Shown here piece after piece: positions 1 through 23,200 of a DNA stretch of 64,000 nt (positions are counted from its first letter, which is position 1; each line of letters begins with the position of its first letter). Position numbers and translations under genes: made by a program. The notes under the pieces are model-generated. The model was not told where the DNA came from and searched no databases. It saw nothing but the letters and a program-made list of their open reading frames with translations. Where the stretch lies: NCBI GenBank assembly GCA_947471745.1, contig CANJKZ010000264.1, forward strand, positions 999,501 through 1,063,500. The letters are read 5' to 3'. This stretch comes from Closterium sp. Naga37s-1 (Eukaryota; Streptophyta; Zygnematophyceae; Desmidiales; Closteriaceae).

Positions 1-61
1 CTCCACCTCCTTGCTCCCACACCTCCACCTGCTCCCTACACATGCCCCACCCTTCCTGCAG

Positions 62-10670
<10,609 letters not shown>

Positions 10671-10857
10671 GTGTTTGGACGAGATGCCTCTACAAGGATG
10701 GCAAGTAACACAAGAGAAAGCCATTATACACAACCTATCCGACACCATACGGACCATTCTCCGCCTCTAGTTCATCTTCAGCATTTACCGCAATGGTGGA
10801 ATTTAACGCCTAACGCGTTGGAGGCACCTCAAAATGTATTGTGTAACCCCAATACTA

Positions 10858-11011
10858 GTATATGTAAAATTTTTAAATACAATTTTCAAAATTTAAAGAT
10901 TATGACAAGACTTGTAAAGGATTATGCAGTAAGGAGTCATCTGCTCCTTATCTCGTGGCAGGTCCACATACCTGCCACCTAGTCGAATCATTTCTAGATC
11001 TGAATCTAGAA
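10858..11011. repeat. Triple-hairpin direct repeat, copy 1
   Basis: About 150 bp nearly identical to 14634-14785. It contains three short inverted repeats in a row: TAAGGAG/CTCCTTA, GGCAGGT/ACCTGCC and TTCTAGAT/ATCTAGAA. Whether the two copies are ends of one element 3.9 kb long or independent insertions is open; no clear target-site duplication is visible. Confidence 0.85.
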
Positions 11012-11299
11012 CAGCACACCTAGGGAACTTTTCCACCCTCCTAGACTAACTCGCCCGCCATTGCTGCTACCTCGTACATGACGAGAACTTCGTACATGCT
11101 GCTTCTACGAATGAAGCGATATCTGCTGGAAGTTTCTGCAATTGCAAGTACAAAAATCGTTTTTTGTATGGCAAAATCATAATATACACTGCTGATACAT
11201 CTACGTGCAACATACTGCGCGGAACATATTGCCGCTGCTTCTACCAGTGGCGATCTTCCTCGATACTGCTGCATAGGAGGTGTTCGTTTCGGCGGCTGC

Positions 11300-12060
11300 G
11301 GTCGTTGCGACCTCTTGGAGCTGGCGATGCTGCTGCAGCGACTATGACTGCTGCTGCTGCCGGGACGGTTGCTGCTGCTATGAGACGAGCCGCTGCTGCT
11401 TACGCTGCGCATGGCGAGACAACGGCTGCTGCTGTTGCGGTTGGAACAAACTCACGGTGGCATGTGGCAAGACCGCTGCAGTTGCGGGTGTCCTATCGCT
11501 ACTGCTATCCTGTTATCTGCTGCTGATGCATGATCGCTACTGCTGCTGCGCACGAATCTTGCTGGAGCTGCGAGATCGCCGCTGCTGCTGCTGCTGTGCG
11601 ATCAATGTTGCCGCTGCTGTGCGCTGTTGCTGCTACTGTGCGATTGCTGCTGCTGCTACTTCGCGATCGCTGCTGCTGTGCGATCGCCGCTGCTGTGCGA
11701 TCGCTGCTGCTGCTGCTGCTGCCGCGCAATCGCTGCTGCTCCTGCTTCGCGATCGCTGCTGCTGTGCGATCGCTGCTGCTGTGCGATCGCCACTGCTGTG
11801 CGATCGCTGCTGCTGCGGCTGCCGCGCGATCGCTGTTCCTGTGCGGTCGCTTCTGCTGCTGCGCGATCGCTTCTGCTACGGCTGCCCGATCGCCGCTGCT
11901 ACTTCGCGTTCGCTGCAGCTACTCCGTGATTGCTGCTGCTGGGCACGATCTGCGCTGCTGGCGCGCGATCGCCTTTGCTGGCCTGCGATCGCCATTGCTG
12001 GTGCACGATCGCCGCTGCTAGCGTGCGGTCGCTGCTGCTGCCTCAATAGCGCATCTGCTG
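11300..12060. repeat. CTG-rich degenerate satellite with GCGATCGC sites
   Basis: The tract repeats GCTGCTGCTGTGCGATCG and shorter variants of 15-18 bp. A 262-codon plus-strand frame at 11280-12068 is rich in Cys, Leu and Arg and looks like a by-product of the repeat, not a protein. Confidence 0.85.
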
Positions 12061-12641
12061 TGGCGTGATTTGCTGGTGCTATCGAGATCGAGATGGTGCT
12101 GCTCTGCCTGACGACACAGCAGCTACCACAGCTATGAGGGACGAGAAGTTGCCCTCGCTGCTATGTGCAAACTGAAATTGCAGTTACTGGTGTAACTCTT
12201 GATTTGGTGTTAAAAGATTGTGGTGGCCTATAAGATTATGGCCTTAAAAAAAAAAAAAAAAAAAAAGACAAGGCCCAAAGAAGATTATGATTCAGTGTAA
12301 GGGCCAGAGCATGACACTTGCAGTATTGTGTCGTGCAGCATAAGAGGCCGTCCGCGTGCATCATTATGTCTGAATTAATATGCGGTATGCCGGATTTGTA
12401 CGCCTCATAATAATTAGTAGCGCGTTCTTCCCCTATTATGGGATGTGAAGCACTTAACACGCTTCTACCGTACCTTCTATTGGGACGCACACCCGTTTCA
12501 ATTACGGCGATGGATTTTTCTGCTGGCTAAATCGCAAACTTGCAATGGTTGGACAATAGTGTCGACTTTGTTGTCGAGCATATGCGTACTTACGCTGAAA
12601 ACTGGTGATATCACCGTGCATCCAAAAAAGAAAAGAAAGAA

Positions 12642-12673
<32 letters not shown>

Positions 12674-14633
12674 GGGGGGGGGTACGGGTACCCTGAGGGC
12701 CGTGATAATGAGGCATTTCCAAAGTAATTTTGCCATCTACGGTACCATATCTCTCAATTATTCGGCGCCTTAATGCAGAAATTGCCAAAACTACGTGGTC
12801 GAGTTCAATTCAACCCTTGCTGCCATTTCAACATTATGATGTGTTTTTCCGTAAATGGTAACACTCCCTTCCTAAGCTATCGCTCGGACGTACCACCACT
12901 CCTCATAATTATGGCGCTGAAGTGATTCGGCTGACTGTGACGCAAACGCGCACATCGTTTACGCAATTGTCGAGTACTTGTTGTCATTCAGTTGGCGCTA
13001 TACAGAAAGTTGTCGACTCCAAAAAAAAAAAAAAAAAAAAAACTATTCTCATCGCCTTGAGACCTATCGTAAACACTTTCAACGTTTTTATGTTCAATCC
13101 CTGATTTTCAGCGTTCGGTTTTAGCAAGGTCTGCATTTCGGAGCAATTTCCAGTATACGACATAGTCTTTCGCGGTATGACAAGCCATGCCAGCGTCTTG
13201 GTGTGACCATATCCATGTGCTAATTGAAGGCTCTTGTTGGGAGCCACAAGCCGTTTTTTTTTACAGCACGCTTGGATACATGCACAAGGATCCTCTTACA
13301 TTCACATATCATACATGAACATTCATTGTAGAAAAACCCACCAGGACATGAAAGTTCATGTGGATAGCGCACACGTACTTGATTTCTTCGGACTCGTTGT
13401 GACGTGTATACCCCATTTGGATTGACCATTTCACAGCCCCTCACCTTGAAGTCTTTCGTCTTTTTATGAAGTCACACCACCAAAAGGGGAAGGATATCGA
13501 TCTGGCGTGCGATCTGTCAACATCATTGCACTTTTGTTAACACAAACTCGTGTCTTGAGCATGCACGTTACGAGCATAATGCTGGAGGATGGATTGGAAA
13601 TATTTGGTTGGTTGTCGCTTCTATGCGCACATCTAACCTTATAGCTGATGTGATTCGGACCTTTTGGTCTATACAAAAGGTGGATCTCGTCGAGAGGCGG
13701 GTTGCTTGCCCTCACACACCCACTTCACTGATGATATTCCATGTCGTAATGGCTCACGTTTCATAAAATTTCCCATATCGTATAGCATGGTTTTTCCATT
13801 GCGTACTAACCGTTGGTTCCCCTTTACATGGCTCCTGCATCTATTGAACCTTGAACACATGGTGCTACCGTATTTACAGAGGCGCTAAATTCGATACTGC
13901 ATGTTTTGCTGTTAATTGACAACGAATGCCCTATCAAGGGCACCGGATTGTAAGCTGGTTACACAAGCTGTATGCATTGTACACATTGGAAATGCGTCAA
14001 AGTTTGGTATGTGCTTCACAACTCCTTTGCAGCAACATGCCACTAGTCTTCAGCCTTAATACTCGAGGCAACATCGTTTGCATACCATGCAACCAGTGCA
14101 TCAACATGTTAACGTGAGCAATACGTCATCGACCGTGATCTACGGTAAATACGACTTAGTCATGTAGTCATGCTGCGAAAGGCCCGCCCTACATCGAAGT
14201 GACGTGATGTTATTGCACAATGTTGACATTATGCTCAATTCAACAACTATGGTTAGCTACCATAACTTCCCGACTTCATCACTTACGTGCTCGGTCGTCG
14301 GATGAACGACTAACATCCTCGAACGACTGCCAAAGGGTTTTATTTAGGTTCTCTTACGAGATGGATGGCGCCTCATCGCTACTGACGATTTCTTGCGACA
14401 ATCACTGTGCAACTTATTGCTCACTCGATTCTTACGCGCATCTGATACTTCTTTCATTGTTCTCTTCTTGGGAACCTCCCCCACAATAGTAGGTGAGGGT
14501 ATATAGTTCCTCCATTCCATTCCGTCCTTCCCTACTAAGGTAAAACCCTGAGTTCTAGAGCCTTGCTCCCGACGCACCTAATGTCTCTTATCTCCTATGA
14601 CGACTGCTCTGCAGACTCCGAGTCTTGTCTTAA

Positions 14634-14785
14634 TATGTAAAATTCTTAAATACAATTTTCAAAATTTAAAGATTATGACAAGACTTGTAAAGGATTATGC
14701 AGTAAGGAGTCATCTGCTCCTTATCTCGTGGCAGGTCCACAGACCTGCCACCTAGTCGAATCATTTCTAGATCTGAATCTAGAAC
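14634..14785. repeat. Triple-hairpin direct repeat, copy 2
   Basis: Second copy of the module at 10858-11011. Here the middle hairpin is longer (GGCAGGTC/GACCTGCC) because of one base difference in the loop. Confidence 0.85.
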
Positions 14786-15225
14786 CCACCCTCCCGCCCT
14801 TACGCTAGTTAGTAGCCTCGTTAGTCTCGTATCTATACCAGTGGTAGTTATTTTCGTCTCGTTATATCCTCATTATCTTTGTAATTTGCAATCTAGTGTG
14901 CTGTATGATTGAGATCTGAAATATGACGACTGCTCTGCAGACTCCTTGGAGAGTCTTGTCTTAATTTGCTTTTTAGCGCCTTTGTTTGTTACTCCATGTC
15001 GATTTAAAATTAAGCCGTCGTCAACTGTGATGAAGAGCTGGTTGAACGGGAAAAAACAATTACGGTATTTATTCTGTATGTGAGTATGCATGGTCAGAAT
15101 CTGGCCTACCGTAGTAGTAGCAAAACTATGTTTGCAACTTGGCCTCTGCATTGCAACAGATCAACACTCATATATACTTCATAGCTCCTAAACTGAACCC
15201 AACGCTGGCATCCTTGGGGGTCATA

Positions 15226-15400
15226 CCGGAATAACTAATTCCCTTACTCTAGTCAAACATACAGCACTTCTGGTGAATGTCCTCGCCCTACCTGCACCAG
15301 CACATACGGTATTCTCCCATGAGAAACAGCTCTTTCAGGTGAAACACTGAAGCCTCTCTCCTCCCCATCTCAAACACAAGCCCCCAAGACCTAGTCAAAC
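15226..15400 (-). pseudogene. Decayed partial copy of the LYR gene last exon
   Basis: The stretch matches the 3' half of exon 15425-15694 with many substitutions and indels: the blocks read as GCACTTCTGGTGAATG, AGAAACAGCTCTTTCAGG and CTCCCCATCTCAAACA on the plus strand. It lies directly downstream of the intact exon in the same orientation, so it is an older tandem duplicate. No open frame is left. Confidence 0.7.
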
Positions 15401-15424
15401 ACACCATAGAAGCAAGAGTCTAGG

Positions 15425-16169
15425 CTAGACATAAGCCACTTCTGGTAAATGCCCTCTTCTCAGCTGCGCCAGCACATGTTCCCCCGTGCGAAACAGCTCT
15501 CTCAAGTTATTCACCGAAGCCTCGCTCCTGCCCATCTCAAACAGCATCCTCACATCCCTCCTCCTGCTCTCTGCTGCCGCCCAGCTCATTCCCCCGGGTC
15601 GTTTGCCGATCTCTCTTAGGAGGTTGCGGTAGAGGGAGAGAGCACGGGGGCGGTTCATGAGGTACTGTTGTGGTGTTAACCATAACGGGACCATCTGTAA
15701 AGGGGATGGGGAGAAAGAGAGGGAGAAAAATGGGTGGAGACGAAAACCAATGCAGGAATGAAAATATAAGAGCGGACAGGAGACGGGGCGAGAGAGAGGA
15801 GGAGTGAAGGAGCACAGAGAAGAGAGGAGAGTAGAGGAGGGGAGGCGGGAGTAGAGGATAGGCGCGGAGAGGAGAGGCGAGGGGAGGGGAGGAGAGGAGA
15901 GGAGAGGAGAGGAGAGCAGCGGAGGGGAGAGGAGAAGCAAGGAGAGGAGAGGAGAGGAGACGAGGAAATGAGAGGAGAGGAGAGGAGAGGAGGAGAGGAG
16001 AGGAGAGAAGCAAGCGATGAAGGGAGAAGGGTGAGGACAAGGAAACAGCGGAAATACATACATTGTACTCTGTTGTATTTATGCCTACTACAGGAGAGGC
16101 GTGAAGGAAGAGCGATGGGAATTGCGAGCCTCGGGCGAGGGTGAGAAGGATGCGAGTTGAAGCAGCCAA
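15425..16169 (-). CDS. LYR-motif (complex 1 LYR) protein, two exons, likely mitochondrial
   Basis: LYR proteins are small helical adaptors for Fe-S cluster transfer or respiratory-complex assembly in mitochondria. Exon 1 is 16062-16169 (36 codons, ATG at 16169) and exon 2 is 15425-15694. The donor GTATGT and acceptor TTTACAG join in phase 0 to give 125 residues. Exon 1 is rich in Arg, Ser, Ala and Leu without acids at the front, as in mitochondrial presequences. Exon 2 carries the signature RALSLYRNLLREI, then a conserved-style Arg (MLFEMGR) and the helical end LRELFRTGEHVLAQL. The overall pattern resembles the LYRM2 group, but I would not assign a subfamily. The intron (15695-16061) is almost entirely CT-rich on the coding strand. 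Confidence 0.78.
15700..16030. repeat. GAGAGG-rich low-complexity tract inside the LYR intron
   Basis: GGAGA/GAGAGG repeats fill most of the intron (polypyrimidine on the gene strand). The Ser/Leu/Pro-rich minus-strand frames here are artefacts of this composition. Confidence 0.9.
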
Positions 16170-17259
16170 TGACTTGAATTCGCGAATTCAGTCGAGGGCG
16201 CGACGGCAGCCGTGGCGCGAAGGGACAAGACGAGGCAGTGGTCAGGGACGGTCAGTGGAAAATATAGCACGCCGTTCGTTTCTTACGCCATACTTTACGT
16301 GAAGAGCCGATTAAGTCTGAGTCGCTGTTTGAGAATTTCTGCGTGGAGAGCCGATGAAGTCTGAGTCGCTGTTTGAGAATTTCTGCGTGGAGAGCGAATT
16401 AAGTCTGAGTCGCTGTTTGAGAATTTCTGCGTGGAGAGCCGATTAAGTCAGTCGTTGTTGAGAGTTCTCAAAACTCGCTCGTTTCATTCGACCTACTTGA
16501 CGTCTGCGTGGAGAGGCGATGGCTGGAACAGATGCCCCAGGGCCTAGGATGTCGCATGGAGCTGCATCCGTTTTTCCCTGGCTAGCAAAAAATGTTGAGC
16601 TGTGGCGGAAGTAGTGCGAGTGTGTCATGCACAGGCACACGTATCCTCCATACAGAAAGAAATCATCAATAGAATGTAATTAGAGGCTTGGCAAGGAGTT
16701 TACAGGAACGTAAACTTAGTTGATTTTATGCACTCCCACAGAAAAAAACATAATTTATAGACTTTAAGCCCCAAGGGTGTATATAACAGGGGATTGAGTG
16801 CTATCGTATGAATCAAAAGCGTTCATTACAGCGGAGACTGATGGAATATAAAAGAAAGACATAGGAAAGACATGTTTATCCGGCATTATAAGAACTATTC
16901 AAATCTGCCTAATTCCGAAAGAAACGGGGTACGGGCACGGGGAAAGAATAAAAGCACTTTCAAATATCTGCATTGTTGTCGAGGAAGCCATAGCAGAGAG
17001 AATCCGTTACCCGCAATACACGGAGCGGGTTGAAAATGTGCCGGAATAGTCCCTAGTTGATGTGGAAACATAAAAAGCATTCAACAGAGGATAGCAATCA
17101 GCTCAGGATGGGAGCAGAAATCAACAAAGGCAGTGTGGAGGTTTAGTTGCAAAATGGATGCAGTATCATATGGTATTGTGAAATGCAGAAAGCTGACAGA
17201 TATATGCAGAGAAAGAAGCAGAATATATGGTGTGGTTGGGTTGGAGTTCCATCGGGTTC
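16170..17259. other. Intergenic region between two minus-strand genes
   Basis: This should hold the LYR promoter and 5' UTR (right after 16169 on the plus map) and the 3' end of the EGF-like gene (before 17260). A ~44-bp tandem repeat lies at about 16303-16470. No coding region or RNA gene is supported. Confidence 0.5.
16303..16470. repeat. ~44-bp tandem repeat, about 3.5 units
   Basis: Units begin GAGAGCCGATTAAGTCTGAG and end TTTGAGAATTTCTGCGTG. The last partial unit ends in TTGAGAGTTCTCAAAAC, close to the TTTTGAG-NNNN-CTCAAAA palindrome family. Confidence 0.85.
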
Positions 17260-20200
17260 TCACTCGGATGCATATGTAGTCATTGGTTGAACGCCCAGGT
17301 TTACACTTTCCTCATAGCCAGCAGAGGTGCAGTTATCAGTCCGGTAAGTTGAAAAACTCGGGCAACCGTAGCTGCCATCAATGTTATGCACCTGATACGC
17401 AGTCCTGAAATTGCCAGCCACCTCGGCTGGAAACTGACTGCAGCCATAATTGAATCGCAGGGTGTAGGGCTTGGAGGCACTGCCCTTGGCTGTACGGTCC
17501 TGGAAGAGTGTGACGCTGCTGGCGAGCACTCGATCAGATGTGCCTGAGAGAATGCATGGCACAAGTACCGTAGGATGAGAGATGCGGAGCGACAAAGGGG
17601 GGGAATGAGTTAAAAAGGGGGCATGATGATGCTACCAAGTGAGGTGAGGATGGGGAAGGAATCAACAAGCTCACAGGCGTCCCAAGAAAGAAGTGGCATG
17701 CTGATGCATGCGTACGTTACTATTACAAGAGAAAAAAGGGGGTTATCTCAGGATGGGGTCACACCACAGCTTCTGGTTGAAAAGCTCTCAGCTCCATGCC
17801 CCACTCACCATCACTACGCCACTCCATCAGCGCTCATCAGACGGAGAGTCAGGAGAATGTAGCATGTGCTGAACTGAACAGGAAGGGAGAGGCGGGGCGA
17901 TCTTAAATCATATCAACTCGATTCGAATCGAATCGATTCGAATCGAATCGAATCGAATCTCACCCTGGATGCAACCTGTTGCAGTCATCCCATAGCCCGT
18001 GGGGCACATGCAGAATGGCACATCTGCTGCAACTTCCATTGTTGCGCGGGTGGTTCGGCAGAAGGCTCCAGGGGGGCAGGTGCCACAGGGCGAGACTGAG
18101 CAGCACAGCACGCAAGGGAGCAGCATGGGAGGGCGGAGAGATGGCGGGATGAGAACGGGCAAGTGGGCGTCTGCACGTGAATGCTGAGTAGACTGCATAA
18201 TGCGATAGAGCAAAGGGAAAAGGATCTGCTAAGGGGTGGCTGGGTGGGCTGGGTGCATGGAATGCTGGAAGGAAGGAATGCATGCTCACTCCATTTGCAG
18301 GAGCGGACTCCGTTGTTGTTCACGCAAGTCCCGTCTGGTTCGCAGGCCAGCACAGTGCAAGTGTCTGACACAAGTGAAAGGTTGGGCAAAGGAAAGGCAC
18401 AACAAAAGAAAAAAGGAAGCATGATCCTCCCTGAGGCTCGGGCCTGAGGTAGTTCTTGTCAGCAGAAAGCTGGAAGAAGAGGACTAAGGTTAGACCACGC
18501 ACCACCTTCAACCGCACACCTTCAACCGCACACCACCTTGAGCTGCACACCACCTTCAACCGCACACCTTCAACTCACCAACACAAGTGGACGTGTCAGC
18601 AGACAGCTGGAAGCCGTCATTACATTCGCAGACTGGATTTCCATACCCATCCGTCTTGCACGTGCTGTTGGCGCCACACTTCCACGAAACACACTTGTCT
18701 GCATTGGAAAGGATGGATACACACGTGGGTAAGTAGACTTTTGAGTCGACTCAAAAGTCAGCCCAGCCTGGGCGACTGACCTAGTGCAGCAAATCAACTG
18801 ACTGAACTCACGAGTGCAAGTGAGTTTTGAGTCGACTCAAAACGAGTTTTTGTTGTTTTGTTTTGTTTGTTTGTTTGTTTTTTTTTTTCAGTCGACTCAA
18901 CACTCGACTTAGTGCAATAAATCAACCGACTGAACTCACGGATGCAAGCGTCAACACTCAACACTCACGGATGCAAGCGTCACTGCCCGGAAGCCTCTCG
19001 AAGCTCTTGATGCAGTCGCATCTCGTATTCCCGTTTGCATCCTTGGCGCAGCTTGAGTTGGCCGTGCAAGTCACGAGAGTACACTTATCTGCAGTGCGCG
19101 TGCGTTAGGAGGAGAAGAGAAACGGGGGTGAGGTGCGATAGATAGAAGGAATGAAATGGATGTGGTTTAGGAAGAGAAGTAATTCGGCCTTGGGAAACTA
19201 ATGTTGGTGCAGAACTTTGAAGCACATAACGCTGGGTGCGTATGGCATTGCTGATTGACATTGCTGACTGACATTGCTGACTGACATTGCTGACTGACAT
19301 TGCTGACTGACATTGCTGACTGACATTGCTGACTGACATTGCTGACTGACATTGCTGACTGACATTGCTGACTGACATTGCTGACTGACATTGCTGACTG
19401 ACATTGCTGACTGACATTGCTGACTGACATTGCTGACTGACATTGCTGACTGACATTGCTGACTGACATTGCTGACTGACATTGCTGACTGGCATTGCTG
19501 ACTGGCATTGCTGACTGGCATTGCTGACTGGCATTGCTGACTGGCATTGCTGACTGACATTGCTGACTGACATTGCTGACTGACATTGCTGACTGACATT
19601 GCTGACTGACATTGCTGACTGACATTGCTGACTGACATTGCTGACTGACATTGCTGACTGACATTGCTGACTGACATTGCTGACTGACATTGCTGACTGA
19701 CATTGCTGACTGGCATTGCTGACTGGCATTGCTGACTGGCATTGCTGACTGGCATTGCTGACTGGCATTGCTGACTGACATTGCTGACTGACATTGCTGA
19801 CTGACATTGCTGACTGACATTGCTGACTGACATTGCTGACTGACATTGCTGACTGACATTGCTGACTGACATTGCTGACTGACATTGCTGACTGACATTG
19901 CTGACTGACATTGCTGACTGACATTGCTGACTGCCATTGCTGACTGCCATTGCTGACTGCCATTGCTGACTGCCATTGCTGACTGACATTGCTGACTGAC
20001 ATTGCTGACTGACATTGCTGACTGACATTGCTGACTGACATTGCTGACTGACATTGCTGACTGACATTGCTGACTGGCATTGCTGACTGGCATTGCTGAC
20101 TGGCATTGCTGACTGGCATTGCTGACTGGCATTGCTGACTGGCATTGCTGACTGGCATTGCTGACTGACATTGCTGACAGGCATTGCTGACTGGCATTGC

Positions 20201-23200
20201 TGACTGACATTGCTGACTGACATTGCTGACTGACATTGCTGACTGACATTGCTGACTGACATTGCTGACTGACATTGCTGACTGACATTGCTGACTGACA
20301 TTGCTGACTGACATTGCTGACTGACATTGCTGACTGCCATTGCTGACTGCCATTGCTGACTGCCATTGCTGACTGCCATTGCTGACTGACATTGCTGACT
20401 GACATTGCTGACTGACATTGCTGACTGACATTGCTGACTGACATTGCTGACTGGCATTGCTGACTGGCATTGCTGACTGACATTGCTGACTGACATTGCT
20501 GACTGACATTGCTGACTGACATTGCTGACTGACATTGCTGACTGACATTGCTGACTGACATTGCTGACTGACATTGCTGACTGACATTGCTGACTGACAT
20601 TGCTGACTGACATTGCTGACTGGCATTGCTGACTGGCATTGCTGACTGGCATTGCTGACTGGCATTGCTGACTGGCATTGCTGACTGGCATTGCTGACTG
20701 ACATTGCTGACTGACATTGCTGACTGACATTGCTGACTGACATTGCTGACTGACATTGCTGACTGACATTGCTGACTGACATTGCTGACTGACATTGCTG
20801 ACTGACATTGCTGACTGACATTGCTGACTGACATTGCTGACTGACATTGCTGACTGACATTGCTGACTGACATTGCTGACTGACATTGCTGACTGACATT
20901 GCTGACTGACATTGCTGACTGACATTGCTGACTGACATTGCTGACTGACATTGCTGACTGACATTGCTGACTGACATTGCTGACTGACATTGCTGACTGA
21001 CATTGCTGACTGACATTGCTGACTGACATTGCTGACTGACATTGCTGACTGGCATTGCTGACTGGCATTGCTGACTGGCATTGCTGACTGGCATTGCTGA
21101 CTGGCATTGCTGACTGACATTGCTGACTGACATTGCTGACTGACATTGCTGACTGACATTGCTGACTGACATTGCTGACTGACATTGCTGACTGACATTG
21201 CTGACTGACATTGCTGACTGACATTGCTGACTGACATTGCTGACTGACATTGCTGACTGGCATTGCTGACTGGCATTGCTGACTGGCATTGCTGACTGGC
21301 ATTGCTGACTGGCATTGCTGACTGACATTGCTGACTGACATTGCTGACTGACATTGCTGACTGACATTGCTGACTGACATTGCTGACTGACATTGCTGAC
21401 TGACATTGCTGACTGACATTGCTGACTGACATTGCTGACTGACATTGCTGACTGACATTGCTGACTGACATTGCTGACTGACATTGCTGACTGACATTGC
21501 TGACTGACATTGCTGACTGCCATTGCTGACTGCCATTGCTGACTGCCATTGCTGACTGACATTGCTGACTGACATTGCTGACTGACATTGCTGACTGACA
21601 TTGCTGACTGACATTGCTGACTGACATTGCTGACTGACATTGCTGACTGGCATTGCTGACTGGCATTGCTGACTGGCATTGCTGACTGGCATTGCTGACT
21701 GGCATTGCTCACTGGCATTGCTGACTGGCATTGCTGACTGGCATTGCTGACTGACATTGCTGACAGGCATTGCTGACTGGCATTGCTGACTGACATTGCT
21801 GACTGACATTGCTGACTGACATTGCTGACTGACATTGCTGACTGACATTGCTGACTGACATTGCTGACTGACATTGCTGACTGACATTGCTGACTGACAT
21901 TGCTGACTGACATTGCTGACTGCCATTGCTGACTGCCATTGCTGACTGCCATTGCTGACTGCCATTGCTGACTGACATTGCTGACTGACATTGCTGACTG
22001 ACATTGCTGACTGACATTGCTGACTGACATTGCTGACTGGCATTGCTGACTGGCATTGCTGACTGACATTGCTGACTGACATTGCTGACTGACATTGCTG
22101 ACTGACATTGCTGACTGACATTGCTGACTGACATTGCTGACTGACATTGCTGACTGACATTGCTGACTGACATTGCTGACTGACATTGCTGACTGGCATT
22201 GCTGACTGGCATTGCTGACTGGCATTGCTGACTGGCATTGCTGACTGGCATTGCTGACTGGCATTGCTGACTGGCATTGCTGACTGACATTGCTGACTGA
22301 CATTGCTGACTGACATTGCTGACTGACATTGCTGACTGACATTGCTGACTGACATTGCTGACTGACATTGCTGACTGACATTGCTGACTGACATTGCTGA
22401 CTGACATTGCTGACTGACATTGCTGACTGGCATTGCTGACTGGCATTGCTGACTGGCATTGCTGACTGGCATTGCTGACTGGCATTGCTGACTGACATTG
22501 CTGACTGACATTGCTGACTGACATTGCTGACTGACATTGCTGACTGACATTGCTGACTGACATTGCTGACTGGCATTGCTGACTGGCATTGCTGACTGGC
22601 ATTGCTGACTGGCATTGCTGACTGGCATTGCTGACTGGCATTGCTGACTGGCATTGCTGACTGACATTGCTGACTGACATTGCTGACTGACATTGCTGAC
22701 TGACATTGCTGACTGACATTGCTGACTGACATTGCTGACTGACATTGCTGACTGACATTGCTGACTGACATTGCTGACTGACATTGCTGACTGACATTGC
22801 TGACTGACATTGCTGACTGGCATTGCTGACTGGCATTGCTGACTGGCATTGCTGACTGGCATTGCTGACTGACATTGCTGACTGACATTGCTGACTGACA
22901 TTGCTGACTGACATTGCTGACTGACATTGCTGACTGACATTGCTGACTGACATTGCTGACTGACATTGCTGACTGACATTGCTGACTGACATTGCTGACT
23001 GACATTGCTGACTGACATTGCTGACTGACATTGCTGACTGCCATTGCTGACTGCCATTGCTGACTGCCATTGCTGACTGCCATTGCTGACTGACATTGCT
23101 GACTGACATTGCTGACTGACATTGCTGACTGACATTGCTGACTGACATTGCTGACTGACATTGCTGACTGACATTGCTGACTGGCATTGCTGACTGGCAT

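Larger units (their letters stand above)
10671..15225. other. Non-genic, AT-richer interval bounded by a repeated 150-bp module
   Basis: I see no supportable gene here. The interval holds the two triple-hairpin modules (separate entries), a CTG-rich tract at 11300-12060, poly-A tracts at 12246-12265 and 13021-13041, and an A-run followed by a G-run at about 12640-12682. The ORFs here are short or driven by low complexity. A ~40-bp repeat (ATGACGACTGCTCTGCAGAC and what follows) occurs at 14597-14636 and 14922-14961, on both sides of the second module. Confidence 0.6.

Noticed and set aside
11280..12068. 262-codon Cys-rich ORF (and overlapping 163-codon frame)
   Set aside because: The sequence is a CTG/GCGATCG repeat; composition explains the cysteines, and there is no signal peptide, conserved spacing or exon structure.
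10858..14785. LTR retrotransposon with the triple-hairpin modules as LTRs
   Set aside because: The modules start near TG, but the second copy does not end cleanly, no primer site or purine tract is seen, and there is no target-site duplication or coding region.
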